This document shows, piece after piece, positions 26,008 through 38,795 of a DNA stretch of 64,000 nucleotides (the stretch's first letter is position 1; each line of letters starts with the position of its first letter). A program made the translations under genes and the position numbers. The notes below the pieces were generated by a model. The model searched no databases. It was not told where the DNA came from and saw only the letters and a list, made by a program, of their open reading frames with translations. Source of the stretch: Pycnococcus provasolii (lineage: Eukaryota; Chlorophyta; Pseudoscourfieldiophyceae; Pseudoscourfieldiales); assembly GCA_049487715.1 (NCBI GenBank), contig CP150546.1, positions 1,240,001 to 1,304,000 on the forward strand, written 5' to 3'.

Positions 26008-29000
26008 ATGTCCATGTCGAACAAGTCGCGGAGAGGCGTTCCGTCGAAGAAACACATCAGCACAGCAATGCTCGCCACGTTCTGGCACGCGTGTTTCCTC
26101 GCCGTGCTCGCGGCCCTTCGAAACAACGGGGTGCAAGCTCAAGTTCCGCAGACTCAAAACGAACTCAGGGGCAGCGTCCTCTCGCGCGTCGACGTCACGT
26201 CCACCGATGTCGCAAGGCCGTTCGATGACGGCGGATGGAGCACATTTCGGAGTTCGCAGCTTGCGCGAAGCGGCGCGCCCGAGTCGGCAGAGGAAACGTT
26301 CGTTGAGTTGTGCTTCACGGATGCGAGAGTTCGCATATTCACGCAAGACAGCCTTGCGTGCCAGTGTGGTAAGCAGGACGTTCCGGCACTCGTACGACTG
26401 CGACGCGCGACGACGAAGTTTGCAGGGCTCGTCTCCCCGGAAACGCAAGACGGCGTTGGCGTCGACGCGGCTGCATGCTCCGTCGACATTCGGTGCACGG
26501 GTAACGACGGCACACGGCACGTCGCCGTGCGTGGGTGTGCCCTCGTCGGCGAGGATGTCGATGCTACCATGAGCGTCGTGCCCAAAGGGTTGTATGCAAA
26601 TCCCAGGCTGCCGCTAACTGTCGAATTCTTCACATATGACACGGAACTGCGACGGGTTGAGATGTTTGGTGCGGTGCGCAACGCCAACAAGCTGCGCGTC
26701 AAGACGACGTACAGGGTGCGGTCGTCTGCCAACGCACAGGCCGAATATGGACTTTGGCAGATTGAGATGGAACAGGGCAGCTTGATGACACTTGGAGAAG
26801 TCAAGGATGCGCTGAAAACATCGTATACGCTGTTCTACGAACAATTTGGAGCACCGGATACAGGCGCGAATCGATACGACGGCACGACCGCTCGACGCAC
26901 CAATCTCACCTCGTTTGCTGCCATCATGTCCGTGCGCCGCTCGATCGTCGCTGCCCACCTCGCGTACCACGACAAGGAGCTGAATGTGGACGTCTACGCG
27001 ACAGGTCAGGTGGATGCCGATGGGCGCCTGAACGCGTATGACGTTCGACGAGTAAGCCACGCAACGGTATTTCGCGTCCGTGCTGGTGGGGCGAGCACGG
27101 AGAGGCTGTACGAAGATGGCTACGATATCTGCGGCGATTCGTGGCAGGCAGCACCGGCGACCGCATCGCTTGCAACGCTTGACAAAGTGAGCAGCTTTTC
27201 AGCGGCGGGAGGAGGAGATCCGTTTAGCGCTCGCGGAGAAGCCATTCTCATTTGCGGTGGGAAGCACGAACGTCCGAGGCGCATGAAAAGTCCGCTGGTG
27301 CTATCGAGCGATTCCATGCGAATTCCATCGCAGCTTCTCGATCGCGGATGTCTGGCAGACAAGGACATCGTGCTGAATGACGATAACAGCGACCTTTCGA
27401 TTATCTACGAAACCATCCTCGATGAAGGGTCCGACATTCAAACGAAGTACCAGGGAGCAACGTACGTGTACCACGTCAAAGGGCACCTTGACAATGCAAA
27501 TCCTGCCGTGGACTTTACCGCGACGGTAGTGGACGGGAGTGCACAACAGGAAGCTCCAAGAGTCGTGAACGTGACCCTCGTGTCGTCCGCTCCCATCTCA
27601 TTTTTTAGGCTGAAAGAGCTCAGCGACAGCTCGTTACATCCTCTGATATACTTCTCGATCCCAAAGAAATTTTCCATCTTTCAAACTCTATCAATATTTA
27701 GCCCAATTGCATCGCTGCTCCGATCGGAAAGCTTGAATTTCAATCTCGCTACGGGAAGCAACGGCACGTTCCTCACTATTGCTGGCGACCTGAAAGATGA
27801 AGGCGGGGTGTACACCTCCTCTTTCACCGTTCCACCAAATAAGTGCAACGCCATTCTAACCTTCAGCGGCACGTGGGAAAATTCGATTGGAGATCAGACG
27901 ACATTTGGCATGGATAAGATTTGTGAGCCGGACGCTAGCGGTGCGGTAGGTTCCAAGGTTTTATTCAGCAACGCATCATTTGAGTGGGCTCCATCTCTAC
28001 CCCGGAGCTCGCATCCAGCGACGGTTTCTGCTCCGTGCACAACTGGCGGGCTAGGGCTATACGGCGGCTTCCCAACGGATGGTTTTCAAATCGACGCCTC
28101 TCCGATCGACGATAGCATTGATGCCAACTTCAAGCTCACGAACACCAGTAATCGCAAGCTTGTTGTGAAGGCAGCGCAGACCACAGCCTCGTTGGCCACG
28201 AAAAGACCATCAACAATCATTACTTTGCAAAGCTTGTGGCAGGCCCAATCTTCATCTCTGAGCATGGGCGCATTCATTGTTGCATTCGAGAGGCGTCGTG
28301 CGGAAATTCCCTCCATATTCATCTTCTCACCCCGGCCTACACAAGGTGATGATGCACCGATGGCAGTCACCTTTGTTGAAAATAGCATAAGCCTTGCTTC
28401 AATCTCACCGAACCTGAGCACATTGAAGGACGTCGAAGCGATTAGCGGTCTCTATGATCTGATTGCCAATCTGCGTCTGTCTGATGACAAAGCCAAGTGC
28501 TCCCTCGATTCATCCTCGACGGCATTGTTACGCGGATTGCCCACGGTGGCCATGACGTGCCTTGGTGCACTTGGTGACAACGCGCCATCTCCTTTAAGCG
28601 CAACTTCGCACGCATTCGTTGCCGACTTCGTCGAGTCGGCCGACACGGAGGACTCGTTGCAAATGATTGGCATCGCTGCGAAAGACTCCAAGGCTGCGAC
28701 AATTCTCCAGCTACTTGAAGCCGATGCACCGGAGCTTCAAAAGTTCGGGTCAGGGCTGGGCAGCTTCATAGAGGAAACTTTGCCGCTTAGCGTCTCATCC
28801 GTAATCCTAACCTCGTCTGCAGGTTCGTACAGAAATGTGCTCTCCGAGCCAAGTATCGATTACGAAAGCGATTCGTGGAGGAGTCCTGTGCTTGGTAAAT
28901 CATACGAACTGTCCGCACCACGCTCCGAAGGCGTGCCGTTTCGAATTCCAGGGGCAAATACGTACATGGCTGGCCGCGTTGATGATCAAAAGGGTGTCTA

Positions 29001-32000
29001 CGCTGAGATTAAGGCGCAGAATTCGGCATTCTCCAAGACGCTGTGGAGGCAAATATTCAGTAAGGCGCCGTTGAATACACTGGCCGCTGCCGCTGGACTT
29101 GAAGGTTCATTCGCGGATTATTTTGGGCCGGGCGATGCTTCTCTTGGACTAGCACCCCTCGACGAATTCAAGAATGAGGGCCGCTTCAGATTTTCTACCC
29201 CGCTTCGAGGTGACGTTGAATGGCCAGGAACGGGTACAATCCTTAGACAAGGCGCATCCATAGTTCATCAAATCCAAGGATGGCCTTATCGGCATAGCGT
29301 GTTGCTCAGCGGATTACTTCACTTCGAATTCGCACGCGCTCTTCCACTCTCATTTCAAAATGTCAAATATCCCGAGGAAAATGATAGAATCGTGCGTTGG
29401 CGCGCGGAGGGTGACATGCAAATTCTCACCGATTCGTCGAACGGAGAGCTTCGAGCCGAAGGATTGGTTCGCTTCCGAACGCGCGACGGAGGTCCCGATC
29501 CTAGGTCCCTGAACTTGTCACGCTACATAAATTTCTGGAAAGGCGTTGTTGGAATCAGTACGCGATTCAAGGAGCCATACATCCGCTGCTTGGGAATTGA
29601 CGTGAAATCCTCGTGGGGTAAGCTCGATGAAGATGTCCGAAGGGATGAATGGGAAGAGCACTACCGTCACGCCGTCACGACACACTTTAATGTTGCCAGA
29701 GTCACTCCTGCAAATCGTATCGTCGACGCATACAGCATCGAGGCGACGCTCACCGATGTTTCCGCGCTAGAGCTTATGCGTCCGTTCATCGACCTGGCGA
29801 GCACGCCCGAATACAGCCCCTCAAATGAGAGGCTTTTATCCAGTGTGAAGATTTCTTCCGCCCTTGTGATTATTCATGAGCCCAATTCGGGCCTAGTTAT
29901 GGATGGTAACGTGATGCAAGGCTGCCTGAGCCCGCCGAAGAGAAGCACCTCTTCGATCATACTTTCTAATGTTCGCCTGACCGATCGATTCGTGATTAGG
30001 ACTCACGGCGATGCGGACATTGTCCTGCAGCTCGATCTGTCGATGTCAGGACCCGGATCGTACGCAGATATCAGTGCCGATGCTCGCTCTCGGCATGCCG
30101 TTTTTGCACGTGGCACATTTATGATGCATTTGGGTCGAATTGGTTCATTCAGGCTTTTGTCGTCAAATTTTACTCACGGCGCATTCCACTATGATGGCAA
30201 GTCTTCCTCACAAGATGGTCATTTCGAAGAGATTGTGGCAACCATGAAGTTATCAACGGAACTCATGGGATCTGGCGAACCTGCTCTGGAACTAGATTTA
30301 AAGGCGCAGGTGGCAACGCTTGGCGTCACATGGAAAGCGAACGTGTCCTTAATCCCATCTTACACTGCGCGTCAACGCCTCGAGTCGGCATTGCCAATAC
30401 CCGAAAGGTGCGAAGAAGTTTCAGAAATTTCTCATCATCCCATATTTGCGTGATTATCACATATGCTCACTCTACCCCTCTATCACACACTTCTCTCTCA
30501 AGCTTTGCAATGGACTCGTACGTGTTCCACATGCAACTCGGCTACGATGCAGCGCCCGGTGCTTTCGTTGAGGCTCATATCGTCACATCTACGAAATGTC
30601 CGTATGACGTGTCGATGATGTCGTACTTCGCGATGAATCTCGAATCGGGAACAGGCACCTTGCAGGCGACCAAGGCGCTCGAGGCGTACTCCAGAGCCGT
30701 GGACTCGATGATCGCGCGACACTGGGAATCTGTCCTTTCCCAAATTGCTGAAGGCGTATCCAGTGCTGAATCGCGCGAATCGCAGTCGGAACTTTGCGCT
30801 GCACATCCTTTGAACTTTGGAGCGTGCATCGCCACCGCGCTGCACATGCTTGCAGAACGCAACGCAACTGGCACAACGACAATGTCTGCTCGTCGTTCGT
30901 TACCAGTAACGGCAACTTCCGAAGACGTGGCGCGCGCTCTTGCCGACACGGCTAAGGATCTGAAAGGCACACTGCCCACCTCAACTGACATGAAGATGAT
31001 CCAAGTTTCGGGAATTCAGGCCACCCCGATGAATGCGTACATATCACTAATGGAGGTACGACACCAATTGCAAATTATTACCCTCCCATCCTTGCTACAA
31101 CAAAACAACAACAAAGATGTGCATACGATCCTGACATCTCCATCCCAATCTCTGACACAAACACATTTTATTTTGCTTTTAGGAACTAGTCCAGAGGCGA
31201 AATGAGCTGGTGAAGTGCGAACTACGAAACGATGTGTACCTAATAGGCGGAGCCAATCCCGCCAATCCTGCCTGCGAGCTCCTAAAGGTGAGGATTGCTG
31301 ATCTTGAGGACAAGGCTGATAACGAAACAAATGCCGCGTGGTTATCCGGCCTTCAGGGCAGCGGCTTCGATAGTACGATTGAGGCTACTGTTTTAGGTAG
31401 TGTCGCCGGTGGAGTCCAAAAGGCATTCAAGATTGAAGTGAATGATGTCTACACGGCTGACATGGGAAGAGCGATATTTACCGCTTTTCTGGATGATGTT
31501 CACGCGTCTTTTTCCAGCCTCATATCTCGTGACATCAGCCAGTCGTACCACACGCCAGTGACAGACACAATGAATGGTTGTGACGAAGCGAACTTTGCCC
31601 AAAATCGCTTCCCAACGCAGGGCTGCTCGTACTTTCCCCCGCCACTCAGCGTCGAAGCTGCTCAAGCTGCTTGGACAGGCTGGGACGATGTAGCTAGCCT
31701 GCTCGATCTTGCACGTGCTCTGCAGCGCAGTGGGATGCAAAATCAGGGCTTCGAGGAACCTCTGACAGACTTTGCTGATTCTCAGGGCATATCGCATGAC
31801 TCATTCACCGTGTCCACAGTTTTTATCACGTCGCCATCCAGGGAAGAACAAGAGAAGATGGATACTTCTCAATATCCTTCTCTTGAAAGCTATATACAAA
31901 ATGAGACGCTTTCACGCGTCATGAACAGCAGCAGGACGGCCATCGTCAAGGTAAACAGCCTTGCAGATGACGGCAGCATTGTACCAGGAGGACAACTTGG

Positions 32001-35000
32001 GAGGGGCATAAAGTACGACGAGCAATTATTGGTGTACACAGAAGAGGGCTTCCCATTAGCATCGCTTGGGAATGCTTTCACCCACCTTGCGTCACCAACT
32101 AACACGCACGGCATTGTCTTTGCCAACGGCACAGATGATGATAATAGCTACTTCCATGCTGAAGCTTGGGGTTGCTACATAAGACGTGAACCAGGACTTG
32201 CCGTGCGTGCGCCACCCGATCACCTTGTTCTTGTGTCGAAGAAAGCCATCAGTCTTGCTGTACGGGACAAGTTTAATGCGTCGCTTGCTGACTGTGGGCC
32301 AAATCCATACACAACTCTTACGGCATTGGTTTCGACACCAGATGCCACCGCATCCTCGAATCGACGCCGTCTGCTCGCGTTTCAGGCAAGAAGCAGCAGC
32401 GGACGAAGAACAAAAGCATTCACTGCCCTCTGCCAATTGTGCTCTGTTCCAATCATTTTGGCGTGCATCCTGCTGATGAATAGGAGAAGGAGCCTTCTCA
32501 TTTGGACTCTCACAATCGCGGGCATAGTGCTATTCACTTCGGCATATGGTGCAAAGGCTCAAGATCTGTCTTTGAACTTGTTTGGATCAAGCTTCGTGTA
32601 CCTTCGAGCCCCTTACGACGGATGTGGAGATGCTTGTCCGACAATCCTCGATGACAAAAAAATAGATGTTGCAACGAACGATCTTCAGTATGGAAGCTTC
32701 AGCGTCGATGGAATCTCCATGACTGTCAGTGTTACGTACGACTTCAACGTCGGAATAGAATCGCTCAGACTATCTGGCCGCTCAACGAAATCCTTCAGAA
32801 TTATGTATGACAGCGTATTCAGACTTGACGTGGAAAATCTCGCCTTCTCGTACAACAGGGAGACTCGGGTGTCCACATTTGCTGGCTCATTCAGTGGAAC
32901 GCAAATTTCACTGGCTGGAAATTCGGAAAAGCTGACATCGATTCACGTTATTGCAAGAGACAATGATGGATTAGACCAAAGTATATCGCGTAAAGTCTCC
33001 ACGACTCTAGGTACAGATAGCCTGAGATTGTCAAACTATGCTCTTTACGTCAACAACCCTGATGGCAATACAAACTATGATGTTGACATTTCTGTTCAGG
33101 CTTCCTTGTGGGGCGGAACGGGATCTATGGGCATTACTTTCGTGAATGGCAAGTTTGCAAAATTTAACACAACGATATCGACAAACAAGGTGAGCATCGC
33201 ATTAAAAGGGTCACCTCTCTGCTCCGGTGGTGATAATCCGACAGGAAGAGTTGAGTACCAAATCCCACAGTTCTCTCAGCCGGTGGTGGCCGAAGTTACG
33301 ATGACTGCAACGTGCAGTGGCTCAGATGTCACCTCCACGACAATTAGCGGACAAATTGATAACGCGCAGTTGTCCCAGGTCACCATGGGTGATCTCATGG
33401 TATCCGAAATAACGCTTGACGGCAGCATCAGCTACTCCCCCGACGAGAATCACAAGGCTGCCATTGCGGCAAGAGCTGACGGCGTGTTCACCGTGCGTTA
33501 CGGCGAGTATCTTGATTTGAGGGTATCTGATCTGGCACTTTCATATGTAAACCAGCCGGTATCATTGGCGACATTCAATGCGACAATCAATACGATGGAT
33601 TTGGACTTTGCGATTCGAGATGGCAAGCTGTTGTCGCTAAGCCTGATTGGAGACTCGTCGAAGAATGAGCCGGGAACGCGGGGTTTACTGAGTTCGTTTT
33701 CGTCGACGTTCGGTAATAGCTTCGATCTCACCAAACTCAGATACACCATGGATGACCTTGACGGTAACAACAAGTATGACGTCGACGTACTCGTTGAGGC
33801 GAAGATCATGCGAGCCACCGGCACGGCGGGTGCGACGATGCGAGATAACGAGTTCAGAACCTTCAGCGCGAGTATCAGCACATCGGACGATGAGGACATG
33901 GACACGTCGAGCGCACCGGAATGGGTGAAGTCACTTTCCACTGTGTTTGGCGACGCATTCAAGCTGAACGAGCTGGTCGTGAACATGTACGACACCGACG
34001 GCAATAAAAAGTACGACATCGACATGTCCCTCAAGGCGAAAGTCTGGGGTGCGAGTGGTGAAGTGGGATGCACGTTTGTCGAGAGCGAATTCAGCAAGTT
34101 TAACGCAAGCTTGACGTCGGACGCGTTTGCCATCGAGCTCGATGGCGCGCCATTCTGCCCCGGCGAAAACGACGTGAATGGCAAGCTGACGTTAAAGCAG
34201 ATTCCGTCCACGAAAGAACCTGTGGTGATCACGGGAAAAGCAAGCGCAAATTGCAAGGACGCCGAGATTGTGAGTACGACGATCGTCGGGAGTGCGGCGG
34301 TTCAGCTGGAGGCGTTCAGCCTGGGCGCCTTCTCGACGTCGGATATTTCGCTGACGGCTAATCTCGAGTACGTCATCGAGACATCGGCGCTGAACTTCAC
34401 GGCGAGTGCAGCTAGGGCAATAACCGTCAAGTACAGCGACCAACTCGATCTTACAGTTCCCCGGCTTGATTTAACGTACGTGTTTGAACCAGACGAAGAA
34501 GAAACTACTACTACTACTACTACTACTACAACTCGTTCGAATACGCTTGACGCCACGCTCCGTCAGGCGCGTGACGAGAATGGTGAAGGTACATCCACAT
34601 TCACGATCGCAGCGACAATCAATACGATGGATTTGGACTTTGCGATTCGAGATGGCAAGCTGTTGTCGCTAAGCCTGATTGGAGACTCGTCGAAGAATGA
34701 GCCGGGAACGCGGGGTTTACTGAGTTCGTTTTCGTCGACGTTCGGTAATAGCTTCGATCTCACCAAACTCAGATACACCACGGATGACCTTGACGGTAAC
34801 AACAAGTATGACGTCGACGTACTCGTTGAGGCGAAGATCATGCGAGCCACCGGCACGGCGGGTGCGACGATGCGAGATAACGAGTTCAGAACCTTCAACG
34901 CGAGTATCAGCACATCGGACGATGAGGACATGGACACGTCGAGCGCACCGGAATGGGTGAAGTCACTTTCCACTGTGTTTGGCGACGCATTCAAGCTGAA

Positions 35001-37789
35001 CGAGCTGGTCGTGAACATGTACGACACCGACGGCAATAAAAAGTACGACATCGACATGTCCCTCAAGGCGAAGGTGTGGGGCGCGACAGGTGCGGCAAGC
35101 GGCACAATGCAAGAAAACGAGTTCAGAACCTTCAGCGCGAGCCTCAGCACATCGGACGATGAGGACATGGACACGTCGAGCGCACCTGCGTACGCTTCGG
35201 CGGCGAAAGGTATGTTTGGCAGCTCATTCAAGCTGAACGAGCTGGTCGTGAACATGTACGACACCGACGGCAATAAAAAGTACGACATCGACATGTCCCT
35301 CAAGGCGAAAGTCTGGGGTGCGAGTGGTGAAGTGGGATGCACGTTTGTCGAGAGCGAATTCAGCAAGTTTAACGCAAGCTTGACGTCGGACGCGTTTGCC
35401 ATCGAGCTCGATGGCGCGCCATTCTGCCCCGGCGAAAACGACGTGAATGGCAAGCTGACGTTAAAGCAGATTCCGTCCACGAAAGAACCTGTGGTGATCA
35501 CGGGAAAAGCAAGCGCAAATTGCAAGGACGCCGAGATTGTGAGTACGACGATCGTCGGGAGTGCGGCGGTTCAGCTGGAGGCGTTCAGCCTGGGCGCCTT
35601 CTCGACGTCGGATATTTCGCTGACGGCTAATCTCGAGTACGTCATCGAGACATCGGCGCTGAACTTCACGGCGAGTGCAGCTAGCGCATTTAATGTGAAA
35701 TTTGGTGAAGTTTTGAATCTCCAGGTGGCAAAGCTTGACTTAACGTACAAGTTTATTCCTGCAGAAAATGGAGGCGAGTCTACGTCTTTGTTCGTATTCG
35801 AAGCGGATATTAGCCAGCTTGAGGTGTCCTTTGCAATCGAGAATAACAAGCTATCCTCGCTCGCGGTGGAAGGTGCAGCTTCGGACTCGTCGGCCGGTTT
35901 TGATGGACTGCTGAATAAGTTTTCCGACATGTTCGGGAGTGGAATTGAGTTAGACGAGATTAAACTGTATATCGTGCAGTTCAACGATAAATGGAACCTG
36001 GACGCGAGCATGTCTGTCAGATTATGGGATGCGGATTGCACCGTTGGTGCAAAGTTTGTCAATAGCAGCTTTGCGGAATTTAACGCGACGATGAAGATTG
36101 GCGAATTGGCTGTCGTCGAACTAGGAGGATCTCCATTCTGCTCTGACTCAGGTCCTGACCCTAGAGGTTCGATGACGTACAAATTCGACAAAGACAGCGA
36201 TCCAACTAGACTCGATGTATCGGCTGTTGCTAAGTGCAATGGAGACAAGGTGACAGACCTCACGATAACGGCCAGCGTGGAGGGGCCCTTGAAATTCTCA
36301 CTTGGGGGGTACTTTGGTATGTCTCTCGGCGAGAACGACAACATTACCGTGGTCTACACCAAGGACTACGCCAAGGCTGACAATTCTGTGACGTTTTCGA
36401 TCGTCGCGAACGTTGCCCCAGTTCAAGTGATTGCATTTATTGCTGAAGAGAGCACGTACGAGATCACGATTGGCAAAAAAGATTCTGCAGAGTCGATTGA
36501 CTTTGATAGCAGCACCAGCAAATTGGGGGATGAATCAGGAAAACTGAAAGGTTCTTTCCCGCCCGCATTCACTGCGGGTAGCCTAGGATTGCACTACCTG
36601 AAAATAAAGGTGGTAACTAGCCAAGAGCAAACGACATATGTAGTGTCGACCTTGTTCACGCTTGCAGGTGCGAAGGTGGACGGAAGTGTTAATGCAAAGT
36701 CGACACCGGAGGACAGCTTCAGCGTTACCAGTGTGTCGCTCGTGCTCTCAGCTGAATATATCCGACTCTCCTTCCAATATTCGACGAATGAGCAAGATTC
36801 CTCGTCAGTTTACCAAGCATCGTTTGAATTGCGTAAGGAACTTGTGGGCAGCTATGCCAAACTGTCGACATTCACTCTTGAAGGCACGGTGACTGTTCAA
36901 GCCGATGGAAATATCGATGTGAGTGTTAACAGCAAAGAAGGCGATGCAATCACCCTGACCCTTTTCGATAAGGAATTTTCACTTACTGGCTTTAGGGCTT
37001 TGTATTCGAGCAATACCTCGGAGTTTCGCACCACCGCGGATCTGAATTTCGACGGCAAAGACTTGTTCAACCTGGACGTGACTGCCACGATGCCCTTGGG
37101 TGGAGCCCCCTCGACGACGACGACGACGTCAACAAGGAGCACCGCGCTTCGCAGGGCTGATGACGCGCAAGAACGTGGCATCTCCTCTACAATTATTACT
37201 GCCGAACACATCAAGATGTCCGATTTATCCTACCTTGGTGGTATAGGCAGCTTCATTGGCAAGGACTTTTTCGACATTGACGGCGAAATTGTTAAATTGA
37301 GGGTGGCGTATAGTAAGGAATCGTCTGAAATTTCCGTGTCAGGTGGAGTGCAGATATTTTCTTTCGATTGCTCTTTCGATGTCGCTTACAACATCGCAAG
37401 CGAGACGATGAAGTCTTTTGGTACGTATGGCGACAAGGGAGGTTTTGTTTGGACAACAATAGGGGGGGGGTTCAATTTTGTTTTTTGTTTTGTTTTGTTT
37501 TGTTTTGTTTTGTTTTGTTTTGTTTTGTTTTGTTTTGTTTTGTTTTGTTTTGTTTTGTTTTGTTTTGTTTTGTTTTGTTTTGTTTTGTTTTGTTATACAC
37601 GCAACTGCTCGCCCTCGCTCAGATTCGATCTTCTGGGTTTCGATCCTCTCAATATCGGCGCTGGATATGCGCCCACCTCCTTTTGGGATTCGCAGGAGTG
37701 ATGAGTGATGGGTCGACTGTGTCCCCCCCCCCCCCCGCGCCCACCTCCTTTTGGGATTCGCAGGAGTGATGAGTGATGGGTCGACTGTG

Positions 37790-37821
<32 letters not shown>

Positions 37822-38756
37822 AAAAAAAACTAACATGACGCACACACGCACACACAAATTGAAATTACAGCAATTGATATGTCATTTGGCGAACAGAAGA
37901 CGATTCAGCTCAGTTTAAGTGGCACGTCTGCATGCGGTGAGGATGGTTCCGGCGGAGAGCTAAATGGCAGAATTATACTTTCTGACCTTCCGTTTGGAAT
38001 GGGAGCACTGAACCTTACTACCAATGTGGATTTCGGGTGTGAGAAAAACGCCAAGGGCAAGAACGCCGTGACAAATTTTAATGCAACGATGACTTGGGAT
38101 ATCAAATCAGATTGGTCTCTCAAGTTTGACGGCTACGAACTGAAGCTTGAGCAGCTTAGAATTGAATACTGCAGTGCAAGTGGCCAATACAACTTCGTTG
38201 GTGTCATGAACGCTCTTCAGGTTACGTTCAGCTACAAACCGGGGCAAGGCTCGTCGGACATCGCGATCGAAGTCGCTGTCACCGATGACATCACCTTCGA
38301 CAAGATGCAGGAGCAGTTGATGGTAAGCGATGCAAAGGATGGTGCCATGAAAGGATTCAGCGATCAAGACACTGGTCCTACTGGAAATGACATCAAACAG
38401 GCATCACTTCTCAGGTTTTCCATGGTGCGTTTGGAATACGTAGACAGCGTATTGAACTTTGCATTGGATGGAAAGCTGAATCTCTACGGCACGAGTGTGC
38501 GCGTCGTGGTGCTTGCCGAAGCAATTACAGACGCTACTCGCCGCAAATTCTTCGTTATGGTTGATGTCAACGCCCCGAAGGATAATTTACCTGAGTTCCT
38601 CCAAAACATTGCCGAGCAGGCGGGTGGCATGGAAATCAAGGTTATGATTGCCAACAAGGAGGGACTGTATACAATTCCTAAGGCAAATATAGCTAATTTT
38701 CCAGAGGAGCCACCACCGCCACCGCCGCCGCCGCCGCCGCCAGCAGTGGCATCGCT

Positions 38757-38795
<39 letters not shown>

